Shown here: positions 45,949 through 54,743 of the stretch, in pieces
How the letters are laid out: every line of letters begins with the position of its first letter
How positions within the stretch are numbered: the stretch's first letter is position 1
NCBI RefSeq assembly: GCF_963678225.1
Contig: NZ_OY782764.1
Coordinates: 1,617,001-1,681,000 of the forward strand
Direction: 5' to 3'
Length of the DNA stretch: 64,000 bases
Source: an uncultured Cohaesibacter sp.
Lineage (GTDB): Bacteria; Pseudomonadota; Alphaproteobacteria; Rhizobiales; Cohaesibacteraceae
Position numbers and translations under genes: made by a program
The notes under the pieces: generated by a model
What the model saw: the letters and a program-made list of their open reading frames with translations, nothing else
Databases searched by the model: none
Told to the model about the DNA's origin: nothing

Positions 45949-46986
45949 ATGTCACAAAAAGAAACGGTCACCATCGAAGCGCTGGAAGCGCGTGTTTCCC
46001 AAATCTTTGAGAAGATTGGCGCGCTTCGGGATGTGGCGGATTGCCTTGCCCATGTCATCGTGGCTGGCGAACGCGACCATTGTGCGGCGCATGGCCTTTA
46101 CCGTATCGAGGGATGTTTGCGCACCATCAAGGCCGGACAGGTAAAGCCGGATGTTGAGCCAGCTCTGATGTCGAGCGACGGGGCGATCGTCAAGGTGGAT
46201 GCAAAAATGGGCTTCTCCAATCCGGCTTTCGCTTTTGGGTTGCCGCTGCTGGTGGAAAAGGCCAGAGAATTCGGCCTTGCCGCCATGGTGATACAGGATT
46301 GCACACACTTTTCTGCGCTTTGGCATGAAACCGAGGCCATCGCCGCCCACGAGCTTGCTGGTCTTGCCATGTGCCCAAGCTATGCCACGGTCGCGCCATT
46401 TGGCGGCAACGCGCCCCTTTTGGGCACCAACCCGCTGGCCTTCGGGTGGCCGCGTCCCAAAAAAGATCCTTATGTTTTTGACTTTGCCACCAGCATGGCG
46501 GCGCGTGGGGAAATAGAGCTCTACAATCGGGCTGGCAAACCGCTGCCGCAAGGGTGGGGCATCGACAAGGATGGCAAGGAAACCACCGATCCGGCTGCCG
46601 TTCTGGAAGGCTCCATGTTGCCATTCGGCACCCATAAGGGATCGGCCATTTCCACCATGATCGAATTGCTCGCAGGTGCCATGATCGGCGATCTGACCAG
46701 CCCCGAAGCATTGGAAGCGCTGGGCACCACAACGCTGGCCCCTCATCATGGCGAACTGATTCTGGCGCTCGACCCGATTAAATTTTCTGCCGGACGCACG
46801 GACAACCCGTTTGAGCGTGCCGAGATGATGCTTGATGCCATTGCCGGACAGGGTGCGCGCCTGCCCTCTCAGCGTCGCTTTGCCGCTCGCAAGCAAACGC
46901 TAACTGAAGGTATCACGCTGGATGAAAAGCAGCTGGCTCTGCTGGCGAAGTTTGAGGAACAGGGGCTGGACGGGGTTAGTCTCTGA
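45949..46986 (+). CDS. Ldh-family oxidoreductase, probably delta1-pyrroline-2-carboxylate reductase
   Basis: A 345-residue NAD(P)H oxidoreductase of the malate/L-sulfolactate/ureidoglycolate (Ldh2) fold. Signatures are AHGLYRIEGCLRTIKAG near the N-terminus, then VQDCTHF-type substrate region (here MVIQDCTHFSALWHETEAIA), GTNPLAFGWPRP and GTHKGSAISTMIELLAGAMI. Homologues reduce cyclic imines such as delta1-pyrroline-2-carboxylate, formed from proline or 3-hydroxyproline. In this island it would return cyclic imines to L-proline. The ribosome site AGAGGA lies before the ATG. Malate or lactate dehydrogenase activity is the alternative, less favoured by context. Confidence 0.85.
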   Translation: MSQKETVTIEALEARVSQIFEKIGALRDVADCLAHVIVAGERDHCAAHGLYRIEGCLRTIKAGQVKPDVEPALMSSDGAIVKVDAKMGFSNPAFAFGLPLLVEKAREFGLAAMVIQDCTHFSALWHETEAIAAHELAGLAMCPSYATVAPFGGNAPLLGTNPLAFGWPRPKKDPYVFDFATSMAARGEIELYNRAGKPLPQGWGIDKDGKETTDPAAVLEGSMLPFGTHKGSAISTMIELLAGAMIGDLTSPEALEALGTTTLAPHHGELILALDPIKFSAGRTDNPFERAEMMLDAIAGQGARLPSQRRFAARKQTLTEGITLDEKQLALLAKFEEQGLDGVSL

Positions 46987-47010
46987 CCGCTCTGAGCCAT
47001 GCAAAGGCAC

Positions 47011-47049
47011 AAAAAGCGGAGCCCTTTTGCAATAGCAGAAGGGCTCCGC
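47011..47049 (-). terminator. Terminator of the DapA-family gene
   Basis: GCGGAGCCCTT (47016-47026) pairs with AAGGGCTCCGC (47039-47049), with an additional inner stem. On the minus strand it is followed by TTTTT (47011-47015). It lies between convergent genes. Confidence 0.85.
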
Positions 47050-47078
47050 GGGGGACTGGGTAAAAGAGAAAGTGTGTC

Positions 47079-48041
47079 TTACCCAAGATATGGAGCGAGT
47101 GAAGGCTGCTTGCTCCAATTTGCATACCAGTCATCAAACAGCTTGAGTTGTTTGGCGATATAGCCCTTCTGGCTTTCGCTCAAGACATCCGTTTCATTGA
47201 AGTTGAGCGTATATTCGGTCTTGCCGCGCAAAACCATCATATATTTGAAGCTGAGAACCAGATCAGGCATCTCATCAAACTTGGACAGAACGGCGAGCGC
47301 CGCTTCCAGCTCAAGGGCCAGACGACGGGCTTCTGTGTTGCCTTTCACGGCATCTTTGCAAAGTGCGATCATCAACAGCACTTCTTTGGGCAGGATGTTA
47401 CCGATACCGGTGATGGCCCCTTGTGCACCGCAATTGACATAGCCATGGTAAACAGCCGTATCCACACCAACCATCAAGAGCGCATCGTCACTATCGCTGC
47501 TGGTCATATTTTCTGCTGCATAGGAAAGCGCAGCTACGCCACCAAATTCCTTGAAGCCGACCAGGTTCGGATGGGTCTTGCGCAGCTCGAAGAAGAGATC
47601 CGCTTTGGTGGCAAAGCCATAGTAAGGGCTGTTATAGATCACGCCGGGCAGATCAGGTGCTGCCGAAAGAACGGCTTCGAAATGGGCCTTCTGGGCAGCA
47701 GCAACAGAGGTGCGGGAAAGCTGACGCGGGATGATCATCAAGCCCTTGGCGCCGACTTTCTGCGCATGAGCGGCGTGGGCGGCGGCCATCTTGCTATTCA
47801 TGGCGCCAAGACCGGCAACGACGGGAAGGCCTGCTTCGACCAGAAGCTCAACGCCTTTCATGCGTTCCGCGTCCGTCAGCAGAGGCCAGTCGCCCATGGA
47901 GCCGCAATAGACAACAGCGCCCATTCCGGCATCGATCATTTCCTTGCCCTGTTTGACCAGAGCGTCATAGTCGGGGGTGCGGTCTTCTTTGCATGGCGTC
48001 ATCAGAGCAGGCATGCAGCATGTGAAAATAGTGGAGTCCAT
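47079..48041 (-). CDS. DapA-family lyase, probably pyrroline-4-hydroxy-2-carboxylate deaminase
   Basis: A 320-residue (beta/alpha)8 enzyme of the dihydrodipicolinate synthase family. The Schiff-base Lys is in VGFKEFGG (Lys164) and the catalytic Tyr in GVIYNSPYYG (Tyr136); GSMGDWPLLTDAER replaces the usual GTTGE loop. In hydroxyproline catabolism such an enzyme deaminates the imino acid made by the D-hydroxyproline dehydrogenase to 2-oxoglutarate semialdehyde. I start at ATG 48041, because the longer frame opens with TTG at 48065. The divergent peptidase gene shares its promoter region, which carries a copy of the 21-bp repeat. Confidence 0.88.
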   Translation of the reverse strand: MDSTIFTCCMPALMTPCKEDRTPDYDALVKQGKEMIDAGMGAVVYCGSMGDWPLLTDAERMKGVELLVEAGLPVVAGLGAMNSKMAAAHAAHAQKVGAKGLMIIPRQLSRTSVAAAQKAHFEAVLSAAPDLPGVIYNSPYYGFATKADLFFELRKTHPNLVGFKEFGGVAALSYAAENMTSSDSDDALLMVGVDTAVYHGYVNCGAQGAITGIGNILPKEVLLMIALCKDAVKGNTEARRLALELEAALAVLSKFDEMPDLVLSFKYMMVLRGKTEYTLNFNETDVLSESQKGYIAKQLKLFDDWYANWSKQPSLAPYLG

Positions 48042-48132
48042 GTGATTGTCCCAAGAATTATCCAAAAACCCGACCGGTCCCGCCTTTTCGGGGTGGATAG
48101 AAAGATCTATGTTTATGCAGAGACAATACCAG

Positions 48133-48153
48133 TTGTATTTTAATTGTCGACAT
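48133..48153. promoter_or_regulatory. 21-bp repeat, copy 1 (probable GntR/FCD operator)
   Basis: Read on the minus strand, this site is identical over 21 bp to 51809-51829; its core reads GTCGACAATTAAAATACAA. It lies in the divergent promoter between the DapA-family lyase and the Xaa-Pro peptidase. Confidence 0.7.
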
Positions 48154-48221
48154 GAAATGTTACAAAAGGCACGGCTTTTTTGCTTTCTGTTGATAGGACG
48201 TATGAAATGGAGCAGATCCTA

Positions 48222-49334
48222 ATGAATGATTCCAAGAAAATTCTGTTTGAGAATCGCCTCTCGCGGCTAAGAGCGCGCATGGCGGATATCGGGACGGATC
48301 TGGTCGCTGTGGGGCCGACTTCGAACATGGCTTGGCTGGCAGGTGTCTCTGCGCATGGGGATGAACGGCCGGTGATGGTATTGGTCACCCAGAAGGATGC
48401 CGCCTTCCTTATGCCCGCGCTCAATCAGGATAGTGTGCGCCAGCATACGGACCTGCCATTCTACTGCTGGGCCGACGCTGATGGCGCTACCGGCGCATTG
48501 AACAAAATGCTGTCCGACTTCGGGCTTGCAAGGGAAGGCATTTCGGTGGCTGTTGATGAAGCGATGCGCGCCGACTTTGCTCTGTTGCTGCTGGATGCGC
48601 TGCCGGATAACAAACGTCAGTTCCTTGGTGATACGCTGGGCTATCTGCGTTGTCGCAAGGATGAAACGGAATATGCCCAGCTCAAGGAAAATGCCGTGCT
48701 GACCGATGCTTGTGTCACCGCAGCCTTTGAGCATCTGAAGGTTGGTATGACGGAGCTGGATGTCATAAAGTTCATCGATGACTATTTTGCAAGCCACGGC
48801 GCAACCACGGAATTTGCCAGCGTCTGTTTTGGCGGCAATGGTGCATTTCCTCATCACGACAGCGGCGAAACAAAGCTTCAAGAGGGTATGCCTTTGATGA
48901 TCGATCTGGGGTGCCGCAAGGGGGGCTATCCAAGCGACATGACCCGTTCGGGCTATTTCGGGGCCAAGCCGGAAGGCTATGAAGAAATCGCTGTCATCGT
49001 GGAGGCGGCGGTCAAGGCAGCTCTTGCTGCAGCCAAGCCGGGCGTGAAAGCCAGCGCCATTGATGACGCCGCCCGCTCGACCATTGCCAAGGCTGGCTAT
49101 GGTGACAAGTTCCTGCACCGCACCGGCCATGGGTTGGGTATCGACGTGCATGAACATCCCTATATGTCGGCAAGCTCCGAGACTATCCTTGAAGAAGGCA
49201 TGGTCTTTTCCATCGAACCGGGCATCTATCTGGCAGGCCAGTTCGGCGTGCGTCTGGAAGATATCGTCATCATGCGCAAGGATGGGCCGGAAATCCTGTC
49301 CGACAAACCACGTGACCTGATCGCAGCCAAATGA
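48222..49334 (+). CDS. M24-family Xaa-Pro peptidase
   Basis: A 370-residue metallopeptidase of the pita-bread (creatinase/aminopeptidase P) fold. Metal ligands lie in LMIDLGCRKGGYPSDMTRS (two Asp), RTGHGLGIDVHEHP (His) and FSIEPGIYL plus VRLEDIVIM (two Glu). FGGNGAFPHHDSG carries the substrate-side His. Such enzymes cut the X-Pro bond of small peptides, consistent with proline-rich collagen fragments. I start at ATG 48222, 9 bp after GGAG; other in-frame starts are TTG 48180 and ATG 48207. The peptidase downstream follows after 37 bp, so they likely form one transcript. Confidence 0.9.
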   Translation: MNDSKKILFENRLSRLRARMADIGTDLVAVGPTSNMAWLAGVSAHGDERPVMVLVTQKDAAFLMPALNQDSVRQHTDLPFYCWADADGATGALNKMLSDFGLAREGISVAVDEAMRADFALLLLDALPDNKRQFLGDTLGYLRCRKDETEYAQLKENAVLTDACVTAAFEHLKVGMTELDVIKFIDDYFASHGATTEFASVCFGGNGAFPHHDSGETKLQEGMPLMIDLGCRKGGYPSDMTRSGYFGAKPEGYEEIAVIVEAAVKAALAAAKPGVKASAIDDAARSTIAKAGYGDKFLHRTGHGLGIDVHEHPYMSASSETILEEGMVFSIEPGIYLAGQFGVRLEDIVIMRKDGPEILSDKPRDLIAAK

Positions 49335-49371
49335 TGGTTTATTCCGACCTTCGCTCTTTAAGGAGAGTGCA

Positions 49372-50646
49372 ATGACTTATGTAACATTTCCCGGCGTCGC
49401 CTATCGCGATATCACGCTGCCGGTTCCCCTTGATTGGGCCAAACCGGAAGGGGAAAGCCTGACGCTGTTTGCCCGTGAGGTGGTGGACCCTGCGCGCAAG
49501 GAGGAAGATCTGCCTCTGCTCGTCTTCCTTCAGGGCGGTCCCGGTGGCAAGGGCCCGCGCCCACAAGGGGGCGGCCCGGCTTGGCTTAAAACCGCACTCA
49601 AGACATACCGCGTCGTGCTGCTCGATCAGCGCGGCACGGGGCGGTCTTCACCGGTGGAAGGGCGCCATATGCAGCGCTTTGCCTCTGGCGAAGAAGGTGC
49701 CCGTTTTCTTGCCTGCTTCAGGGCAGACAGCATCATTCGCGATTGCGAGCATCTGCGCAAAGAGGCCTATGGTGGCCGAAAATGGTCAAGCCTTGGCCAG
49801 AGTTATGGCGGCTTTCTGACCCTTTGCTACCTCTCCATGGCCCCCGAGGCGCTGGAAGCCTGCTATGTAACGGGCGGGTTGGCCGGGATTGATGCCCGCG
49901 CAGAAGATGTCTATGAGCGCACCTTCCTGCGGGTGGCTGAAAAGAACCGGCACTATTATGCCCGCTATGAGGCCGACAGGGATGAGGTGGCCCGCATCGC
50001 CGATATTCTAGCCGGCGAAGACATTCGCTTGCCCGACGGAGACCGGTTGACAGTGCGCCGGTTGCAAACCCTCGGCATGGCCTTCGGCATGAAGCCGGGT
50101 TATGAGATGGTGCATTGGTTGATCGATGAAGCGCTCGATGGGGATGGCTTACTGACCGACAGCTTTCTTTCTTCCATCATGGTGGAAACAGGTTATGCCA
50201 CCAATCCGCTTTTCTGCGTGCTGCAAGAGGCCATCTATGGCCAGCATGGTAAAGCCTCCAACTGGGCGGCGCAAAGGGAGCGGGAAAAGCATGCCGCTTT
50301 CGCCGAGAGCCATCGGCCATTGCTCTTTACTGGCGAGATGATGTTCCCGTGGATGTTTGAAGAGATTAGGGCGCTCAAGCCTTTCCGGGCGGCGACAGAG
50401 GCTCTGCATGCCATGCCGCTGGAGGAACAGCTCTATGACAAGGCGCGTCTGGCCGCCAACGACGTCCCTGTTGCGGCTACCGTCTATTTTGATGACATGT
50501 ATGTGGATGCTGGCCTGTCACTGGAAACAGCTGGTCGGGTTGGCAATCTCAAGGCATGGGTGACCAACGAATATGAGCATGACGGACTGCGGCAGGACCC
50601 GCGTGTTCTGGCGCGGCTGATGGATATGGTCGCAGGCAACGAATAG
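49372..50646 (+). CDS. Alpha/beta hydrolase, prolyl-aminopeptidase-like (S33)
   Basis: A 424-residue hydrolase of the S33 prolyl aminopeptidase type. The oxyanion region is FLQGGPGGKGPRP, the next landmark is LLDQRGTGRSSPV, and the nucleophile elbow is GQSYGGF with Ser144. The C-terminal catalytic His lies in NEYEHDGLR. It would release N-terminal proline or hydroxyproline from peptides. Paired with the Xaa-Pro peptidase it suggests that peptides, not only free hydroxyproline, feed this pathway. A strong terminator follows. Confidence 0.9.
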   Translation: MTYVTFPGVAYRDITLPVPLDWAKPEGESLTLFAREVVDPARKEEDLPLLVFLQGGPGGKGPRPQGGGPAWLKTALKTYRVVLLDQRGTGRSSPVEGRHMQRFASGEEGARFLACFRADSIIRDCEHLRKEAYGGRKWSSLGQSYGGFLTLCYLSMAPEALEACYVTGGLAGIDARAEDVYERTFLRVAEKNRHYYARYEADRDEVARIADILAGEDIRLPDGDRLTVRRLQTLGMAFGMKPGYEMVHWLIDEALDGDGLLTDSFLSSIMVETGYATNPLFCVLQEAIYGQHGKASNWAAQREREKHAAFAESHRPLLFTGEMMFPWMFEEIRALKPFRAATEALHAMPLEEQLYDKARLAANDVPVAATVYFDDMYVDAGLSLETAGRVGNLKAWVTNEYEHDGLRQDPRVLARLMDMVAGNE

Positions 50647-50682
50647 CAATACTGCACCTGAGTGGCGCATCAAGGACATATT

Positions 50683-50717
50683 AAAACTGGCGCGGGGCCT
50701 TGCCCCGCGCCAGTTTG
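50683..50717. terminator. Strong bidirectional terminator
   Basis: A perfect 14-bp stem (50685-50698 with 50702-50715) closes a 3-base loop between the convergent peptidase and epimerase genes, with short A/T tracts on both sides. Confidence 0.88.
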
Positions 50718-50739
50718 CCTTCAAGCTGTTTAGTCAGCT

Positions 50740-51741
50740 TTAAAGCACCGTAAAACCGTGGGCATAAGGGTCGCGATCATCAATGAAGATGGTGTTGAAC
50801 CCGGTCTGGCGTGCCCAGCCGCCGATGGATGGAATGATGGCATCCAAATCACCCACCTTGGCGGCGGCTTCCACCCGTCCCTTGAACAGGCTGCCGATGA
50901 TGCTCTCGTGAATGAAGGCATCGCCGATATCCAGCCGCCCTTTAGCAACCCAATGGGCCATGCGGGCCGAGGTGCCCGTGCCGCAAGGGGAGCGATCGAT
51001 GGCCTTCTCGCCATAAAAGACTGCATTGCGGGCCGTCGCTTCCGGCGCCAGAGGTTTGCCGGTCCAGAGAATATGGCTTAGGCCGTTGATGGCCGGATTC
51101 TCCGGATGCACAAAATCGTATTTTTCATTGAGCGCCGCACGCAGCTTGGGTGAAAAGCCTACCAGCTCACCGGCTGAGAAGTCGGCCATATCCTTGTAGC
51201 AATCCTGAGGCTCCACAATGGCGTAGAAATTGCCGCCATAGGCCACATCCACATGCACGTCTCCCAGCCCGTCAATCTCGGCAGTCATGTCTTCAGCATA
51301 GAGGAAGGCGGGCACGTTGGTCAGCCGGACCTCTTCCACATAGCGGCCTTCCTGCCGATACTCCACGGTGACCAGACCGGCGGGCGTATCCAGCCGCAGC
51401 TTGCCCGGTTCCTTTGGGGTCACCAGACCGTTCTCGATGGCCATGGTCACAGTGCCGATGGTGCCGTGGCCGCACATGGGCAGACAGCCCGAGGTTTCGA
51501 TGAACAGGACAGCAATATCGCAATCTTCCCGCGTCGGCGGATAGAGAATCGATCCGGACATCATGTCATGTCCGCGCGGCTCAAACATCAGCCCTGTGCG
51601 AATCCAGTCGAATTCAGCCAGAAAATGTGCCCTTTTCTCTATCATGGTGCTGCCTTCCAGCTGCGGGGCGCCGCCCGCAACTAGTCGCACCGGATTGCCA
51701 CATGTATGGCCGTCAATGCATTGAAATGTATGGTTTTTCAT
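50740..51741 (-). CDS. 4-hydroxyproline 2-epimerase (proline racemase family)
   Basis: A 333-residue enzyme of the proline racemase superfamily. Both acid/base cysteines are present: Cys90 in LPMCGHGTIG and Cys253 in SPCGTGTSARMA. This fits an epimerase or racemase and excludes the trans-3-hydroxyproline dehydratase type, which has Thr or Ser at the second site. It would turn trans-4-hydroxy-L-proline into cis-4-hydroxy-D-proline, the first step of the pathway. The opening HTFQCIDGHTCGNPVRLVAGG is typical of hydroxyproline epimerases. It is divergent from the GntR gene, with the 21-bp repeat between them. Confidence 0.92.
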   Translation of the reverse strand: MKNHTFQCIDGHTCGNPVRLVAGGAPQLEGSTMIEKRAHFLAEFDWIRTGLMFEPRGHDMMSGSILYPPTREDCDIAVLFIETSGCLPMCGHGTIGTVTMAIENGLVTPKEPGKLRLDTPAGLVTVEYRQEGRYVEEVRLTNVPAFLYAEDMTAEIDGLGDVHVDVAYGGNFYAIVEPQDCYKDMADFSAGELVGFSPKLRAALNEKYDFVHPENPAINGLSHILWTGKPLAPEATARNAVFYGEKAIDRSPCGTGTSARMAHWVAKGRLDIGDAFIHESIIGSLFKGRVEAAAKVGDLDAIIPSIGGWARQTGFNTIFIDDRDPYAHGFTVL

Positions 51742-51808
51742 CGGATACCCTGCTCAGGTGATACGCTTTGTGCTCTGTGCGTTTCTTTTCTCGCATTGAC
51801 ACGATAAT

Positions 51809-51829
51809 ATGTCGACAATTAAAATACAA
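51809..51829. promoter_or_regulatory. 21-bp repeat, copy 2 (probable GntR/FCD operator)
   Basis: Identical over 21 bp to 48133-48153 in reverse orientation. It lies 67 bp upstream of the epimerase start and 69 bp upstream of the GntR start. Part of it, TGTCGACA, is palindromic. Confidence 0.72.
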
Positions 51830-51898
51830 ACATTTGCTTCAGGACTTTAAAGATATTCGCTAGAAATATTCATCACAACATCGTTGGGCAGCAAGGGC

Positions 51899-52615
51899 AT
51901 GACCGAAACAAAAGAGAAAAAAACGACCAAGGGACCCTATAAGAGAGGCGCAGGCGTTGGCCATGTCTATCAGACCCTGCATCGTGAAATCATAGAATTG
52001 AAGATCGCGCCCGGCAGCCCGATTGATGAGCTGCAACTGGCAGCGCGTTTTTCCATGTCGCGCACACCTATCCGCGAAGCGCTGGTTCGTTTGGCAGCGG
52101 AAGGCCTGATCACGACGCTGCCTAACAGGGCAACCATCGTTTCCAACATTGATTTTCTCAATCTCTCGCAGTTCTTCGATGCACTGACTCTGATGTATCG
52201 CGTTACGACGCGACAGGCAGCTGCTAATTATGAAGAAGGAGATCTGGCCGATATCAATCATTGGAAGGATCTCTACGCCAAAGCGGTGGAAACGCGCGAT
52301 GTCTTCGAGATGATCGCCACCAATCGCGAATTCCATCTGGCCATCGCAAAAGCGGGGCGCAACCGCTATTATGTCGAGCTGTTCACCCGTCTTCTTGATG
52401 AGGGGCGTCGTATCCTGCGGCTCTATTACCAGTCCTACAATGATGATATCCCGCATCTTTATGTCGATGAGCATGAGAAGATGATCAAGGCCATCATGAA
52501 TCGCGATCTGGCGCTGGCAGACAAGCTGGCGGCGGAACATGCCGACCAGATCGTGCGCCAGATTCAGTCTTATATCGCAGCTGATACGCGGGTGAATGGC
52601 TCCCTCGCGCTTTAG
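51899..52615 (+). CDS. GntR/FCD-family transcriptional regulator of the hydroxyproline island
   Basis: A 238-residue regulator with an N-terminal GntR winged helix (VYQTLHREIIELKIAPGSPI, then LAARFSMSRTPIREALVRLA) and a C-terminal all-helical FCD ligand domain (REFHLAIAKAGRNRYYVELF; YVDEHEKMIKAIMNRDLALA). FCD regulators often sense small organic acids or amino acids. Its position divergent from the epimerase, with the repeated 21-bp site between, suggests it controls the whole island, probably as a repressor released by a pathway compound. I use ATG 51899; a TTG at 51884 is in frame. Confidence 0.9.
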   Translation: MTETKEKKTTKGPYKRGAGVGHVYQTLHREIIELKIAPGSPIDELQLAARFSMSRTPIREALVRLAAEGLITTLPNRATIVSNIDFLNLSQFFDALTLMYRVTTRQAAANYEEGDLADINHWKDLYAKAVETRDVFEMIATNREFHLAIAKAGRNRYYVELFTRLLDEGRRILRLYYQSYNDDIPHLYVDEHEKMIKAIMNRDLALADKLAAEHADQIVRQIQSYIAADTRVNGSLAL

Positions 52616-52654
52616 CTCTACGCCGCAAAGACCAGGCTCTCAGGGCCCGGTTGC

Positions 52655-53899
52655 CTATTCGCTTTGCGCATATTCCCAGGCAGGGAAGGGATCTGGCAGA
52701 TGCTCATAGAGGGAAGGGTCGAAGGGCCCTTCGCCAATAGGAGCCGCCAGAGCCCTATCCAGCATCGAGCAGATGCGATCCTTGTTCATTTCACCCAGCA
52801 TACCGATAAAGACGATCTGCTGGCGCCGGTCGCCATATTGCGGGTCAAGCACCGCCTTTAGCTGTTTGCGCATCGCACGGTCTTTTGGCCAGCGATCCTG
52901 AGGCACGGACGCCCACCAATAGCCCAGCGGACTTGTTCGGGCCATATTGCCCGCAAGGCTATATTCACCGACAATGCGGTGGCGTGTGGCCAGCCAGAAA
53001 TGTCCCTTGGCACGGATAACACCCGGTAGTGGCGTCTGGGTGAATTCGTGAAATTTCTCCGGGAGCAAGGGGCGACGGGCAGTCCAGACAAAGCTGGTGA
53101 TGCCGAATTCGGAATCCTCTGGCACGTGGTCAGCAAAGCCATAAAGCTCCTTGTACCATTGAGGATGCTCATGGGCGCGCTGGAAATCAAACAGACCCGT
53201 GTTGAAAATGGCATCCGGCTCGACTGCTCCGAAGTCCGTTTCGATTAACCGGGCTCCGGGGTTGAGGCCATGAATGATGGAGCGGGCCGCGCCCAATTGT
53301 TCGCCGCTGGCGTCTGACACCTTGTTGAGAATGATGATATCGGCAAATTCGATCTGATCCACGAGCAAGTCAGCCAGTGTTCGCTCATCATGATCGGAAA
53401 GATCCGCCTTGAGTGCATCCCTGTCAGCCAGGAAATCCTTCGAGCCGAAATCCTTGAGCAGATGAACCGCGTCGATCACAGTTGCCATCGTATCCAGACG
53501 GGCAACATCATTGAGGCTGCGCCCCTCTTCATCGCGAAATTCAAAGGTTGTCGCCACAGGTAGCGGCTCGGATACGCCAGTGCTTTCCACCAGCAAATAG
53601 TCAAAGCGCCCTTCTTCAGCCAATTGCCGCACCTTGACCAGAAGGTCATCGCGCAAGGTGCAGCAAATGCAACCATTGCTCATTTCCACCAGTTTTTCTT
53701 CTGATTGGTTGAGCGTGGTTTCTTCGCGTACCAGATCGGCGTCAATATTCACTTCGCTCATATCGTTGACGATGACGGCAACCCGCCGGCCATCCCGATT
53801 GTTGAGCACATGGTTGAGGAGGGTTGTTTTTCCGGCGCCAAGAAATCCTGAAAGCACGGTAACAGGCAGCCGCTTGTCGATTTTACGTCGTCTGAACAT
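52655..53899 (-). CDS. COG0523 GTPase metallochaperone (CobW/ZigA-like)
   Basis: A 414-residue G3E GTPase. Walker A is [13 protein letters not shown], the metal-binding motif is [14 protein letters not shown], and the Walker B region is [14 protein letters not shown]; the CobW C-terminal domain follows. COG0523 proteins deliver or protect metal cofactors, and those under Zur control act in zinc starvation (ZigA/YeiR type). A perfect 12-bp palindrome of Zur type lies 17 bp upstream of the start codon. The length (about 400) is typical of the zinc-linked subgroup. A cobalt role is less likely because no cobalamin gene is near. Confidence 0.9.
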   Translation of the reverse strand: MFRRRKIDKRLPVTVLSGFLGAGKTTLLNHVLNNRDGRRVAVIVNDMSEVNIDADLVREETTLNQSEEKLVEMSNGCICCTLRDDLLVKVRQLAEEGRFDYLLVESTGVSEPLPVATTFEFRDEEGRSLNDVARLDTMATVIDAVHLLKDFGSKDFLADRDALKADLSDHDERTLADLLVDQIEFADIIILNKVSDASGEQLGAARSIIHGLNPGARLIETDFGAVEPDAIFNTGLFDFQRAHEHPQWYKELYGFADHVPEDSEFGITSFVWTARRPLLPEKFHEFTQTPLPGVIRAKGHFWLATRHRIVGEYSLAGNMARTSPLGYWWASVPQDRWPKDRAMRKQLKAVLDPQYGDRRQQIVFIGMLGEMNKDRICSMLDRALAAPIGEGPFDPSLYEHLPDPFPAWEYAQSE

Positions 53900-53909
53900 C
53901 TATTTACCA

Positions 53910-53932
53910 CATGAAATGTTATAACATGGCAA
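53910..53932. promoter_or_regulatory. Zur-type operator upstream of the COG0523 gene
   Basis: The core ATGTTATAACAT (53916-53927) is a perfect palindrome and sits in GAAATGTTATAACATGGC, close to the known proteobacterial Zur site (GAAATGTTATANTATAAC type). It is 17 bp upstream of the start at 53899, where a bound repressor would block transcription. Confidence 0.75.
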
Positions 53933-54098
53933 ATATCAGCGCCCAGAGTGGCCCGTCAAGCGTCCAAAAGGGGTTGGTCGGAGTGATGAGGCATAACTGC
54001 CTGTGGCAAATTGTCCTGTGAAACCAAAGACAAGACCGCAGGTCTACTCATAAATCAGTCAGCCAGCCAGACCAACAGTTAGCCAGACAAACAGCGAT

Positions 54099-54134
54099 AA
54101 AAAAACGGTGTGCCCCTGTTGGAGAACACCGTTT
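54099..54134 (-). terminator. Terminator of the DoxX gene
   Basis: AAACGGTGT (54103-54111) pairs with ACACCGTTT (54126-54134). On the minus strand the stem runs into T7 (A-run 54099-54105). The DoxX gene ends at 54210. Confidence 0.82.
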
Positions 54135-54209
54135 CAAGTGAGAGAGCCTTATTCTTGGTTTTATGCTCTGCAGAAGATCTTGTTGTTAGCTTGGTTCCTG
54201 AAAGAGAGC

Positions 54210-54632
54210 TTACTGAGCCCAGGCCAGCTTCTGGTTGACAACTGGCAGACGCAGAGCGAAGGCACCGCTGCCCAGAAGGGCGATGGAAAGGTTGGTGATG
54301 GCCCAGAACAGCGGGAATTCCCAACCGCCACCTTCGCTGGAGAAGACCCAGCCATTGCCCGAATGTACAAACAGGGCACCGATGATCGGTGGCAGGGTCA
54401 GGATGGCAACCGCACGGGTGGCGACACCGAGGATCAGGGCAGCGCCGCCAACCACTTCAGCGAAAATGGTCAGATAGGCAAAGAGGCCAGGGAAGCCGAG
54501 GCTTTCAAAAAAGCCAACCGTGCCCGGAATGGTAAAGATGAAGATCTTCATCAGGCCATGGGCCAGAAGCAGGGCGCCAGAGATGACGCGGAGAAGAAAG
54601 GCTGCATAAGGAGCGGATTGATTGTCGATCAT
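54210..54632 (-). CDS. DoxX-family membrane protein
   Basis: A 140-residue membrane protein with four hydrophobic segments (LLRVISGALLLAHGLMKIFI; GLFAYLTIFAEVVGGAALIL; AVAILTLPPIIGALFVHSG; FPLFWAITNLSIALLGSGAF). The arrangement and the LAHG and FAEVVGG motifs are those of DoxX. Family members are linked to redox or thiol stress but lack a firm common function. It follows a secreted SnoaL-like protein gene by 111 bp and ends at its own terminator, so the two probably form one operon. Confidence 0.88.
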   Translation of the reverse strand: MIDNQSAPYAAFLLRVISGALLLAHGLMKIFIFTIPGTVGFFESLGFPGLFAYLTIFAEVVGGAALILGVATRAVAILTLPPIIGALFVHSGNGWVFSSEGGGWEFPLFWAITNLSIALLGSGAFALRLPVVNQKLAWAQ

Positions 54633-54743
54633 TATAGTGTTCCAACTGTGGTTGCGTGCAGTCTTTGCACTGATTTCACTGGTTCATTCGGTTTCAAGGG
54701 AGGCTTTCTTGCTGGAAAGCCCCCTGGTTTGCGAGGTCGCGGA

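Noticed and set aside
54055-54095. Short CCAGnCCAG/AGCCAGAC repeats resembling a direct-repeat array
   Set aside because: Units are irregular and very short, with no spacers of constant length; not a CRISPR or iteron array.
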